From Hofstenia miamia (lineage: Eukaryota; Xenacoelomorpha; Acoela), in the NCBI GenBank assembly GCA_004352715.1, contig SCFE01000048.1, positions 16,044 to 80,043 of the forward strand: a stretch of 64,000 nt of DNA, written 5' to 3'. Positions 46,762 to 58,567 of this stretch are shown piece by piece; the first letter of the stretch is position 1, and each line of letters begins with the position of its first letter. The position numbers and the translations under genes were made by a program. Below the pieces are notes generated by a model that had not been told where the DNA came from, did not search any database, and was given only the letters and a program-made list of their open reading frames with translations.

Positions 46762-47014
46762 GATGTCATGGTGGCATGACAATGCGGCAGAGTCTCAAAG
46801 TGTGCGGAGTCTTAGTCGCTATGACAACAACTATGTAGCCTTCACCCACGACAAGAGCTTAGTTTGTGCCCCATCATATTATGACAGATTAACCGATAAC
46901 TCTTCCGCAGCCCGTTCGAATATATTTACTGAAGCAAACCAGAAGATTTGTCAAGGAGGGTCCCCAATGGCCGCGGATTTAATTGAAATGATGTTTAATC
47001 CAAACAAGAAAAAG
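46762..47014 (+). CDS. Candidate exon of an unknown protein
   Basis: An 84-codon open segment is bounded by a good acceptor (TTCATTTCAG, ending at 46761) and a good donor (AAAGG then GTAAGAG). It starts with ATG (MSWWHDNAAESQSVRSLSRY) and is more GC-rich and less repetitive in composition than its surroundings, ending FNPNKKKG. I recognise no family. No partner exon is visible on either side within 2 kb, so it may be one exon of a gene with long introns, or a relic. It lies between the two vitellogenin halves. Confidence 0.4.
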
Positions 47015-48932
47015 GGTAAGAGTTTCTACAATTTTTGATATATTTTCAAAAACTTATAAATTTCTACCTCTCAATGTTTTTCGAATATTTCAATTAAAAT
47101 GAACTTCTTCCAAAGCTCCTTATTGATATCTAAGTGTTTTGAAAATTTCTACTCTATTAACTTTATTTTAGTAGACTAAAGTAGAAAATTCTTTAACTAG
47201 ATAGCAAAATAGCTAGAAACAATGCAAATAATCCACCCTAAGTGTCACAGGGGCCTGGGTTATAATGGAATCCGTCAGGTTTCCATTGCAGCGTTTTATA
47301 TTTTCGGTTAAATATTATGTAAAGCATTTGCAGTAAGCCCAAATCTGTGAACTGCATTTTCATGAGTGCACTGCTTCGTCCCATTATTGGTCACTCGGTT
47401 GACTGTAGCTGAGATGTGTCGCCTTTAGAAAATACTGATCACACTTCTGAATTAGAGTCCTGTGAGACTACGCGTTTTCTGCCCACTGTTCAATTTGTGA
47501 CTCCAGAGCCTGTATGCCTATTTCTGGTTCTGTAGCAACTATGCTAATTCCAATCTAATTGCAAATATCATTCTATAAAATATTATAATTATATTATTAT
47601 GTAAAAATATATTATTGCAAATTTGCAATGTTCATCATGACTACGAGGCTACCCTGAATGTATAAAAATATTAACACAATTTGCAAATTTCATGCCCTTT
47701 ATTTAATTTTTTGCGATTTTATTACGTTTTGACATAATAATAAAATTTTAAAGTTACGCCTTTATGCTCAGAAATCCAGTTTTGGATTATAATTGACAAT
47801 GTATTTCTATATATGTACTTCGAAGTATGCGTTTTCATGATTTCTAATAAGTAGAGCTTAGTAAAAAAATTATATATTACATTTCATTTATTGACTTGCA
47901 CAAAAAATGAAAATCCATTTTATGAAGTTACTTGAAAATCTATTTTTGAGAATTATAATTTGAGATTTCTAAACAAAATTCTTGTCATATTGCGTTCATT
48001 AAAATGACATTACTCAAACAACATAGTAATTTTTAAAATTGAGTAAATTCGCACATTAACAATGTTACTTAATTTTTTTCCTACACTTCGGATTGTTAAT
48101 TGCAACATCTACAGATTTTTCATTGTCCATCACCCTTTGCAGCAGTATTTAAATTTCTTTTCAAAATGAATCTTGGCAATTTTATTGGGGACATGATTGT
48201 AGATAATAGTTTTCGAATATAAGCATCTGATAATGTACCTTAGTCTCCACTAACATTTGTATAGAACTTTGCAGTTTTTCGCATATGGTTAGGCATAAAA
48301 TAATTATTATACATGTAATGATGAATTTTTGGAAGCACAAATGTATATAAGAAGTAGGGCAATATCTTCCTCGCAGAGTCGCATCCAAATGAGGTCCTTG
48401 TTTCTAGATGTTTTAATTTGAAAAAATAATAACCTGTCTGATATTTTGCTGTCTTAGGCAGTTCAACTAAAGTAATTAATAGAAACAGCAGTTAACAATA
48501 ACAGTCTTTTTTGCGTTTTATTCGAGTTTTATGGGCATTGTTTAGAACACATTTCTTAGGTTTCTTTTAGAATTAAACTAGGAATATGCAAAATGCAATA
48601 CAGTAAATGTGTTTACGAAAATGCGCCATTAATCTTCGTATAAATTACGCACCTCCTTAATTTCTGGGAATTACGGTTTTGTTTAAGAAGCTAAGTTTCT
48701 AAACTTTTAGATGTACCTATAAAAGTGTAAATTCAACAATTTAAGTTATAATTGATTTATAGATTTATTGATTTTCAAGAGAAGATAAGAGGTAACAGTC
48801 TTAAAACCTAGACAATTGGCAAATTGATTACAGGTGAGTAAACTAAAGGTTTTGTCCACTTGAATGGTCTTTAAACAGAGACCATATGCAAGACAAAACG
48901 TTAATTTGTATTTCGTTATTTCAAATTTTTAA
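47015..48932. other. AT-rich stretch without recognisable genes
   Basis: Nothing coding is supported here. Confidence 0.55.
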
Positions 48933-48937
48933 TATAG

Positions 48938-48981
<44 letters not shown>

Positions 48982-48986
48982 CTATA
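48933..48986. repeat. 54-bp perfect palindrome around (TA)n
   Basis: TATAGTATG, then a (TA)n core, then CATACTATA. The non-TA arms are exact complements, so the strand can fold into a perfect hairpin. Confidence 0.9.
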
Positions 48987-49850
48987 ATCTATTTACAGTA
49001 AACAATATAGTTTTGGACTTCTTTAGTATCTTAACATTTGGTATGTGAAGAATTTGAAAATTTTTACAAAATCTCATCTTTCATTCAAAAAAGTTAATAT
49101 TTTCATTGACTTCAGGCACAAGAATAATTACATTACATGGGCTTGCATAAATTGCTCAAAATTTGGAAAAAAAGATTTGCAATTGTAAAGGAGAATGAGA
49201 TTCCCAAATAGCATGTGTTATTGATTGGCTAAAATCATTACGAGAAAAATTTGTGCTCCATTGGTTTGAATATTTGTTTGGAAATTTAGATTTCATACAC
49301 AATATACATAATTCAATTAGCCTGGGTCGATGACCACGGATTTCTATCAATAATTTTTTCAACGTTTTTCAACCTTTCAAATAATCTAACCTGTTTGGGG
49401 TGCTAAATTTGGACGCAATTAGTTGTGGATCGAATAGAAATGCAATCGTTAAGCTATTTGCAATCATGCAAATAATAAATTAGTGAAAATTCCATCTGAC
49501 TGGAAGCAATCGAATTTGATTATAAGGTCTTTTGGTAATTAAGTTCTTTTCGCTATGCTAACAAAATCGTGCATCAAAAATTCATTTATTCATTAAGCAT
49601 TCACTGCTGAAACTGTTTAAAATGGTTCCTTTTTGAAATTTTATACAATTGGCTACAGAAATTACATTGTCAGTTACATTCGGTGTCAATTGACCTGTTC
49701 CCGCTTGATTTCTCATTCGCAAATTATTCATTAATTTATTTCTTGGAACGATTCCTAGATTTTTCCACCTCAACATATTAAACATTTAGGCCTCTTGTAA
49801 TACTTTGAATTTGTTTAGAAATTTAAGAGTGCCTGGAAAATGATACATGC

Positions 49851-49893
<43 letters not shown>

Positions 49894-49959
49894 GAATTCA
49901 CTAAGACAATTTTAATTACATTTAAATCACGGCACTTCAATTTCTTGTAGTAATATAGT
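48987..49959. other. AT-rich stretch with (TA)n
   Basis: (TA)n at 49854-49890. No gene recognised. Confidence 0.55.
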
Positions 49960-50696
49960 CAACGTTAATAAATGTAAAACCTATCTACTTATATTCGAAC
50001 ACTTTAGGCCTATACGATTTATATTTTAGAGATTTGGTTTTTAATTTCTGTAGACAATTCATTCCATAGATGGATTGGGTTATTAATAAAAGTATTTTGC
50101 ATTTGTTTTTTCTTAGATTTTGCTTGCTTTATAACTAAGGTGTGTTTAATATGAAATTTGGAGTTTCAAAATTTGGTAAATTTGTTGAATTGTAGGAAAC
50201 GATTTTTTTGAGAAGTTTTTAGTATGTATATAAAGATATTCTAGAAATTGTCATTGTTGGCTTCGTATATTGATTGTTTTTTCTTCAAACAGCCTAATGT
50301 AATATTAACTGCCCAATTTGTTTGTATTTCAAATTTTCTGAGCTATTGCGTGCACATATATAATATGCAAGCATAATATAGATGACTTGAGTCTATAGTA
50401 TGAATAAGCTGAATTTTTGAATTAAACTTAGAAAAAATTGAGCCCAAAATTGTCCTTTGTGGAACACCTTTTTCTAATGAAATTCAATATGACAAATGGT
50501 TATGCAATTTTACCCTTTGCTTTCCTTTATATAAATAACTTAAGATTATGTCGATGCTACTAGCTGAAGAATTTAACATTTTAATTTGGAAACTAGAATT
50601 TTGTGATTTACAGAGTCAAATGCTTTTGATAAATCAAGACATGCTATAGCACAGTATTTATTGTCCTCAATATATTTTCTTAGCTGAGTCAATCAA
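49960..50696 (-). pseudogene. CR1/jockey-like LINE reverse transcriptase fragment
   Basis: Minus strand, several frames. Motif A (IACLDLSKAFDSVNHKIL) is at about 50590-50650. A motif B remnant (GVPQRTILGSIF, normally GVPQGTILGPILF) is at about 50440-50475. A C-terminal NNPIHLWNELSTEIKN block is at about 50030-50090, far closer than in an intact element, so there is an internal deletion. It runs into the gap at 50697. Confidence 0.7.
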
Positions 50697-51696
50697 NNNN
50701 NNNNNNNNNNNNNNNNNNNNNNNNNNNNNNNNNNNNNNNNNNNNNNNNNNNNNNNNNNNNNNNNNNNNNNNNNNNNNNNNNNNNNNNNNNNNNNNNNNNN
50801 NNNNNNNNNNNNNNNNNNNNNNNNNNNNNNNNNNNNNNNNNNNNNNNNNNNNNNNNNNNNNNNNNNNNNNNNNNNNNNNNNNNNNNNNNNNNNNNNNNNN
50901 NNNNNNNNNNNNNNNNNNNNNNNNNNNNNNNNNNNNNNNNNNNNNNNNNNNNNNNNNNNNNNNNNNNNNNNNNNNNNNNNNNNNNNNNNNNNNNNNNNNN
51001 NNNNNNNNNNNNNNNNNNNNNNNNNNNNNNNNNNNNNNNNNNNNNNNNNNNNNNNNNNNNNNNNNNNNNNNNNNNNNNNNNNNNNNNNNNNNNNNNNNNN
51101 NNNNNNNNNNNNNNNNNNNNNNNNNNNNNNNNNNNNNNNNNNNNNNNNNNNNNNNNNNNNNNNNNNNNNNNNNNNNNNNNNNNNNNNNNNNNNNNNNNNN
51201 NNNNNNNNNNNNNNNNNNNNNNNNNNNNNNNNNNNNNNNNNNNNNNNNNNNNNNNNNNNNNNNNNNNNNNNNNNNNNNNNNNNNNNNNNNNNNNNNNNNN
51301 NNNNNNNNNNNNNNNNNNNNNNNNNNNNNNNNNNNNNNNNNNNNNNNNNNNNNNNNNNNNNNNNNNNNNNNNNNNNNNNNNNNNNNNNNNNNNNNNNNNN
51401 NNNNNNNNNNNNNNNNNNNNNNNNNNNNNNNNNNNNNNNNNNNNNNNNNNNNNNNNNNNNNNNNNNNNNNNNNNNNNNNNNNNNNNNNNNNNNNNNNNNN
51501 NNNNNNNNNNNNNNNNNNNNNNNNNNNNNNNNNNNNNNNNNNNNNNNNNNNNNNNNNNNNNNNNNNNNNNNNNNNNNNNNNNNNNNNNNNNNNNNNNNNN
51601 NNNNNNNNNNNNNNNNNNNNNNNNNNNNNNNNNNNNNNNNNNNNNNNNNNNNNNNNNNNNNNNNNNNNNNNNNNNNNNNNNNNNNNNNNNNNNNNN
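50697..51696. other. Assembly gap (1000 N)
   Basis: Right edge is (TA)n (51697-51724), inside what should be an intron of the vitellogenin 3' half. Confidence 0.99.
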
Positions 51697-51728
<32 letters not shown>

Positions 51729-51750
51729 TTAAATAACAATTGCCATTTAG

Positions 51751-53657
51751 GTATCTAAATATATTGGTGAAGAAGTCTTCGGAGGTGAGGTCCTAAGACT
51801 GAATGAAGTTAAGCTAACTACTGAAGAAGAGTTTTTAACTTCACTTAAAAGAGAATTTAGTTTAATCTTGAAAAAGTTAGAAAAACCAGTGGAACTCAAG
51901 GCAACATATTCGAAATCCGAGGATAAAAAAGGTAATTATATTAATTAAAACTGAATGTAATTTCAAAATTTAGTGACAGTTAAGTTCTCTTTGCTTTCCA
52001 AAGTAGATACAACATATACCATCACTACACAACGTGATCAACGCAATCATTTGAAGTTTCACACTAAGTGGGAAACCAGTCGTCCTGAAGAACAATCTGT
52101 AAGAACTAATGTTGTAATAAAAATAATTTATAATGAATTTAGATATGCATAGATGTAGATATCCCTCCATATGAAAGAAAATTCCTCAGAGCTGGTGAAA
52201 GTAATCCATTTGAAATTCTCATTAAATCAACTTGGGGTGCCAAGAAATGTCAGAACGAAAAATTCATAGCAAAAGTGGTACTTGATAAATCTGAAAAGCA
52301 AAAGAAGTCTGAAAGAGAAGAAGTCAACGTTAAAGATACATTCTGTAGCAAATGCGAAAAAAATGAGGAATTGCTCAACGTGTTCTGTGAATATTGTAGA
52401 GAAAGACGTGATATTAAAACAGTAATAAAAACAACAATCATGGTTCAGAAAAACTCCGTAAGTCGTTTTAAAAAAATTAAGAAATATCATATACTTAAGT
52501 TCGATTGAAATAGTAAACACTAGCTTTTAGATTCCCAAATATATTTACAGAATGTATAAAGCCATGGAGACTACTCTAGCAAGGCTTTCAACAGCCGTTG
52601 AAAAAGATGTACCAAAAATAACCTCTGCGAAATTAATTAGTGATAACAAAGACATTGCTCTTCCAAAAGGTGTAGAAATGAGTCCTTATGAAATAACCGC
52701 AGTTCTAAACCGTCATTGGTCAATTATGGACTTAATCGTCCTTAATCCTGAAGTAAAGGAATTTCTAAGAATCCGGGGTATTGCAACTCTTCCTTACTGC
52801 ATGAGACCTATTGCAGCTGGTAAAAGGTTCGATGAAAAAAACCTCAAAAATAGAATCATTCGACCCGGATATGGTTTGTAATTTAGATATGTATATCTAA
52901 TTCTTCTATTGGTTAATAACTTTAACAAAATTAGAAATCCCAAAATCTTAATATGTGTCCTAATTGAATAAGACCCGAAAACTGGGAATTTTTGTAAATC
53001 GACTACTTTTAGGCAAATGTCTCATTGACCATAAAAATAACATGATTACTTTGGATGGTATTCTCTTTACTCTACCAAGAGAAGACTACTGCGTTTCGGA
53101 AGAACTAGTTAAGTGCAAAAATGGTGATATGGTTATCAAATCGATACCTTCGAAAAATGGAAGAGAACGGGTAAGCTCTTTTCTCAAACTATTTTAAATA
53201 TTTTTAGGATATTGTAATTACTCTTCCAAGAAAAACGATAGAAGTTGTTGCTGAAGAAAATGGCAAGGAATATACCTATAAGATCTTAAAGAACTCCAAG
53301 CCTCTGAATGAAGAAGTATATCGTGATCTAGATATTTCCATTCGAGTTATCCGACCAACCACACCAGATCAACGTAATCCAGTTCGTGTTCTGATTAGAC
53401 TACATGGACATGGTGTCACTATAGTTCATCGCGGTTCTCTAGTATCTATTGAGGTAAGAAATTCTATTCATATTATTGGGTTTAATAATCCTTAGGTTCC
53501 ACATTTATATCGATCCCAACTTGAAGGTCTATGTGGGAATTTCAACGGAGAAGTCTTCGACAAACTCGAATTCGGAAAACCTGAGATTACGTCTGAACAT
53601 TTTGAAAAGGAAGCTGCCAAGCGATTCACGGTGAAGAGCACCGAATGCCGATCTTAA
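51751..53657 (+). CDS. Vitellogenin-type protein, C-terminal half with vWD domain (7 exons)
   Basis: Exons by frame and GT..AG sites: 51751-51931, 51974-52098, 52143-52457, 52531-52873, 53013-53170, 53208-53453, 53496-53657 (TAA at 53655). Together 509 codons plus stop. Introns are 37-139 bp, most near 42. The first three encode a beta-rich segment followed by a Cys-rich stretch (CSKCEKNEELLNVFCEYC). The last three form a von Willebrand type D domain: it opens KCLIDHKNNMITLDG and ends with the GLCGNFNGE motif and a final Cys (STECRS). vWD at the C-terminus is the standard vitellogenin layout. The first visible acceptor shows the gene continues upstream, into the gap. Product: secreted yolk or lipid carrier. 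See the inversion hypothesis for its likely 5' half. Confidence 0.8.
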
Positions 53658-53690
53658 ATATTTCATTAAACTTTGTCATATGATACTCTA

Positions 53691-53696
53691 AATAAA
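53691..53696 (+). terminator. Probable polyadenylation signal of the vitellogenin 3' half
   Basis: AATAAA 34 bp after the stop codon. Confidence 0.65.
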
Positions 53697-54309
53697 TACT
53701 GCAATTTCTTTCGTTTTCTTAAACTACACTATAAATAAGTTCAGAATGCAATTGTATAATTCTCACAAAATTGCAGATTTCACTTAAATTACTTTAAGAA
53801 ATTTGAAATTTCTCAAAATCAAAAAAGTTGAAAAACAATTGTGTCATATGATATTTAAATTAATACTCGTTCACTTTTTAAATTACTATATAAATAATTT
53901 TTAACTTGTGGTTCATTCCTATTCTTCAAAAACTTTGATTTCGTGAAAATTTTCTTAAGTAATTTGAAGAATTCGGGATATAAATATATGGTAAATGTCT
54001 GATTTTTAAATAGTATGCAATGTGACAATCATATATTATATAAAGGACAAAATGTTTTCCACATTGCACGCAAATATCTCAAGGCCTATTTTGAAATTTA
54101 GAAATGCTGAAATATGGACAAATCTATGGTTGAAAATAATATATCAAATTTATATTAGTAGAATAATGTACTTTAAGAGATTCACTGTGAAAATTCCAAC
54201 TTTTTAAAATTTTTAAGTTCTCGCCATTATTTAAGTTCAGTTGTTTAGGAAGTCGAAAGCTCATGGGAACAATATCTAACCTAAACAGATTCTTCTTATG
54301 TAAATAGAC
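53697..54309. other. AT-rich intergenic stretch
   Basis: No gene or repeat recognised. Confidence 0.55.
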
Positions 54310-55092
54310 CAGAGATAGAATTGGGACAGATTTTTGTGAACTGCCCCACCATGCCTCACAGACTTTGTGCACTGCTCCTTATTGATGTGTTGACATCTGC
54401 CCCATATTGCCCCACGCTTTATATTCTTCCACCCCAAATTGCTCAACAAAAAAATCCTGCTTTAGAAAAAGTATTTGCGATATCCTATTGCCCTATAGCA
54501 ATTTTATGATAATTTTCATAACACTAAGCCACACCACCACCACTATCAAAGATATTGACCACTTATTGCTTAGAAGATACAAAATCATTTTTTTTCAAAT
54601 GTCATCTACTATTACTACCAATAGGAATCTAATAACAAACATGATACCAATACATATAAACACACGATAGCAAAATAAAACTTTATTTTAACTTTATAAA
54701 GAAATTCACAAAGCAAATATTTTATGCAATATACTTATGCAAGGGTAATTACACTTTTTCCAGTACAATTGCAAAGCCTATTGAGGGCAAAATAGATCGA
54801 AAAGTTCTATTGTTAATATTGAATATAATCAAATATTACCAACATAAATATATTTTTCAAAATGCCACAAAATTTCCATGTAAAATGCAAATTTTATAAA
54901 ACAAGAGATTTTGATGTAAGAAAATTACTTTTACAATCTCTGAAATTAGCAATATTTTGATTCATTTTCCTCAACTTAAAAGTGCTCTTGTCCCACATGT
55001 GTCCCGTGGGCACCCACTTTAGAAAAATCTAGCCCCATACGCGCCCTGCCCCAAATTGCCCAATGAGTTGATTCGCCCTACTTTTATCACTG
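54310..55092. mobile_element. Candidate hAT-type non-autonomous element (783 bp)
   Basis: The left end CAGAGATAGAATTGGGAC and the complement of the right end (CAGTGATAAAAGTAGGGC) align at 13 of 18 places. Near both ends GCCCCA/TTGCCCC-type words repeat several times. Flanking octamers (AAATAGAC, AGATATAA) agree only at five of eight, so the duplication is weak. Confidence 0.4.
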
Positions 55093-55648
55093 AGATATAA
55101 AACATCCAATCCATTGAGGCGTATATCTAACTTTGTACACATCACGCCTCGAAATTGAGGCGACCATTTCGGTTTAAGAATTAAAATGAAAGATTCTCTT
55201 CTATATTGCGATGTTTTCAGATTTTGGATATCTTTATTAGTTCGTGAGTTATAAGCCCTTAAAAATAATCAAGAAACCATAAAAATTAAAAAATTCCTAG
55301 GCAGTTAATCAAGAAATTGATAAATACTTCTGTGTCCAAATTATAACTTAATGTATTAGTAACTGTGTTAAACTCATGTGGTGATTAAATTGGTTATTCT
55401 TTCAAATTTTGAAAATATATAAAAGACAAATGTATAAATAATACTTTTGAGAAATGTAACTAACAGAATTCATTTCAAGAAAATGTTTATGTAAATTCTA
55501 ATTTGGCATAAACACTAGAAATCAAATAAAAGCTATTTTAATAATTTCCACAGCATAGTGTTTAAAAACTATACTTCAACAAAAGTGGTATATTCATTTT
55601 CTTAAAGTAAGTAATCATTTTCCAAAATAATTAAAACTTTAACATTAG
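55093..55648. other. AT-rich intergenic stretch
   Basis: Nothing recognisable. Confidence 0.55.
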
Positions 55649-56942
55649 CACCTTCAAAACTGAAAACCTATAGCAGTAAAGTAATTAATGTTCAGCCAAT
55701 TTACCTGAAAAGATACTCTACATATACAGCAATTGAATGTGACTACTTTCAAGATGATTTTATTTAATAATAATAATGATTTATTATGCATATATGGACA
55801 CTAAACAGTAGTATAAATAAAAAATTTACATTAATAATGCACATAAGGCACTCTGAAGAAATGACATAAACAGATTGCACATTTCTTAAAAATATTTTTA
55901 ACAGAATAGTCAACGTTATTTAAAAACTGTTGTTGGAAAAAATCGTTTAATGATGTTTTTACGTGTTTCAATGATCCGTATAAATTAATGGAAGTATTTT
56001 TATGCACATAATTAGCACGAATAGCAATTTTATTTAAATATAAAGATCTAGTTGATTCTTTTCTTAAATCCTTTGATTTGAAGATATTAAGGTTAGTAGA
56101 ACGAAGACCGTAGTTTGTTGGTAGATATTCAGATATTATCTTTGATAGTTCTAAATCATATTGGGTTATTATAATAGATTAAAACAAGTAACTGAAAATA
56201 TTAGGGTATCGGAAGCATTTTTAAGCGTATTAACTGTGATTTATTAACAAGTAATGGTAGTACCCCCTTAAAACATCTATCTTGAAAAAGTCCCTTTTGT
56301 AACTGTTCTGTTGATGCGGTTTGTTATAATTTAGAACTATAACTTATGCCGAGAACAATTCTTTTGACATTTGCAAAATTAACACGAAGTTTGTGTGAGG
56401 AACTATAGTAATGGAATTATATGGCGTTGTATCATCGGCATATTGAATAACATGTCAGTATATTTACATAACTCGTTAACATGCTACATTTGAAAAATCA
56501 AAGATGCGAACATTGACGCGGCCGAAAACAGTTTTCAATTTAAACTCAAAGTTTCATTAAGTTAAAATGGATAAAAGAGCAACTCTTTAATTTGAAAAGT
56601 GTAGTTTCCTATGATTGATAGGCATTAAAGGCTTCAGAAATATACAGAAATAGAAAGTGTGTGAATGTTCATTATTTTAATACCAATTTCAGTAACGTAA
56701 CAAAGCACCATTAGATGATATAGCTCTTTGGATGTCATACTGTACACTAAAATAATTATTATATTTATGTACATTCTTTTTGATTTGATTAACCTTAAAC
56801 CGGCCTGGAGTCCTTTTTCAAGGACAAAGCGTTTTTCCACATTTACAAAGAATTTCTCCAAGTCTACTAGGAAATTTAAAATCGTGAGGCATGGGAGAAT
56901 TCGTGCAATGGCACGCCTCCTTGGAATAGAGCCGGTCGCGGA
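55649..56942. repeat. Interspersed repeat, copy 2, split by a nested LINE end
   Basis: 55649-55762 and 56282-56942 together match 9552-10325. The 519 bp between them are absent from copy 1, so they are a later insertion. Confidence 0.75.
55763..56281 (-). mobile_element. Nested LINE 3' end
   Basis: On the minus strand it encodes a LINE-like C-terminal stretch (SEYLPTNYGLRSTN, then KIAIRANYVHKNTSINLYG and LNDFFQQQFLNNVDYS). It ends at an ATTATTATTA tail (about 55763-55777), the simple tail of CR1/L2-type elements. It is 5'-truncated, as is usual for LINE insertions. Confidence 0.6.
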
Positions 56943-57496
56943 TTAAGAGTGAAAGTGAAAAAAGAGACTACTCTAACAAGTGGTGCTTTCAGCTTGAGCA
57001 CAGCTTAATAGTTTTTTTAGCTAAAAGCGATTAAAAATTTTTGTAGGATCACGAAAAATTTTCAAAATCCTAAAAATTTGCTCTCCCTTAATTAAGCATA
57101 GCAGGTAACAAGATGAAAGTTGTGAAAAGAACTAAAGCCTTAGGTACTTAGTCCCTGTGCTAAAAAGAAACTGCAAACAGGCGGACTGAAAATCAGGAGT
57201 GCGGTCTAGCAAAGTGGCAGCATAGAATCCTGAGTGATTCATAAACAACATCATGAATGAAGAAGAAGCAGAACAGAAGTCTTACGGAAAAAGCAGACCA
57301 GATAAAAGGGGATACAGGTATAAGGTGATGAAGACTGACAGAAGGCATCAACAGGAAGAGATTATTTAACAAAAACTTGCAGGACAGGAAAAAAGCTGTA
57401 GCTAAATGACATTAAAATGAAATAAGAGTCTTGAAAAACCCAAGGCAGGGAGAGAATTGATGGATGTAGTAATTACCGATGCTTTCATAATTACCG
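56943..57496. other. Region before the CR1-like element
   Basis: A purine-rich stretch at 57240-57400 could be a worn R4-like fragment or the element's 5' leader. A 17-bp word (AATTACCGATGCTTTCA) occurs twice in tandem just before ORF1. Confidence 0.4.
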
Positions 57497-58567
57497 ATGC
57501 TTTCACCGCGAGCAGTCGGTCCTTGCGAGCGCGCTGTGCTTACCACGCTTAACGCTACGTCGCTCATTGCGTTACCTGAAGAGGAGTTAACCAAAAGTAA
57601 ATTATTAGCTCCTCTCAAGAATCTCGGCAGAGATGAACTAATTATCCTGTTCAACATGCTAGCAGCCATCAAAGAAACTCCTTCTGAATCCACCAACAAA
57701 ACTACTCAAGTAACTCCAGAAATAAATCATGTGCCGTCTCAAACACAAAAGAAGATACAACGCCCAAAACACTTGAGAGCAGAAGCTGAATTTCTTGCCA
57801 TCGGATCATCAATGTACCGTCATCTGAAAGCTCCGGGCTTACTAAGAACTGCTACATGTGTTCATTCATATCCGGGAGCCACCATTGAAGACATAGCTGA
57901 TTTAATTCCGCTTTATCCCGAATCGAATAATGTAAAGAGAATTCTCATTACAATAGGAAGAAACGACTTAATGCAAAAGAAAGAAGATTTTACAGATAAG
58001 TATAAGAAATTAATTAATGTTATTAAAACTAAATTTAGTTCAGCTAAAGTTTTCCTTGGTGAAGTTGCTCCTTTTCCTAAGGACGAGGTGTTAAACAAAA
58101 AATCCGCTGAACTAAATTTACTTATTAAACAAAACGCCAAGCTGTTAAATTATACCGTTTTCGACAACTCTAACTGTTTTTATTTAGGATCTTCTGTTGA
58201 TAGAAGTTTATTCACGAAAAATGGAATCCACTACACTAAACAAGGTTATACAACGCTATGCTCCATCAAATTCTTTTTTAACACGCCGCCGAACCGCGTA
58301 TTTAATCAGCGATTACGTGATGAAAAGACCTACACCGCCAGCTCGAAATCTTTTATCTTACCGTTTCCGCCTCAACACCGGTTCTCAAACGCACGCCAAC
58401 CATTTTTACAAACGCCGCCCAACACCTTTGAACAATCCCCGCCAAAACATGCCTTACTTTCACCGCCAATAAACATGCGACGAAGTTATGCCGACGTTCT
58501 CTCAACACCACCGCCGTTATCACCCGCCGAGGTTCAGAGGATTAGAAACTTTCTTAGACTTTTCTAA
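57497..58567 (+). CDS. CR1-like LINE ORF1 with SGNH/esterase-type domain
   Basis: An intact 356-codon frame. Residues about 98-255 form an SGNH-hydrolase-like domain as found in ORF1 of CR1/L3-type LINEs: block I is FLAIGSSMYR (GSS at 103-105 where GDS is usual), block III is IGRNDL (154-157, conserved), block V is KNGIHYTKQGY (His 245 kept, the preceding Asp replaced by Asn 242). About 90 proline-rich residues follow (RTPPN/TPPPLSP type). The family is thought to act in element RNA handling or membrane association. The TAA overlaps the ORF2 ATG as TAATG, which suggests coupled translation. The ATG at 57497 is the first of the frame after the repeat; no better start is seen. Confidence 0.8.
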   Translation: MLSPRAVGPCERAVLTTLNATSLIALPEEELTKSKLLAPLKNLGRDELIILFNMLAAIKETPSESTNKTTQVTPEINHVPSQTQKKIQRPKHLRAEAEFLAIGSSMYRHLKAPGLLRTATCVHSYPGATIEDIADLIPLYPESNNVKRILITIGRNDLMQKKEDFTDKYKKLINVIKTKFSSAKVFLGEVAPFPKDEVLNKKSAELNLLIKQNAKLLNYTVFDNSNCFYLGSSVDRSLFTKNGIHYTKQGYTTLCSIKFFFNTPPNRVFNQRLRDEKTYTASSKSFILPFPPQHRFSNARQPFLQTPPNTFEQSPPKHALLSPPINMRRSYADVLSTPPPLSPAEVQRIRNFLRLF

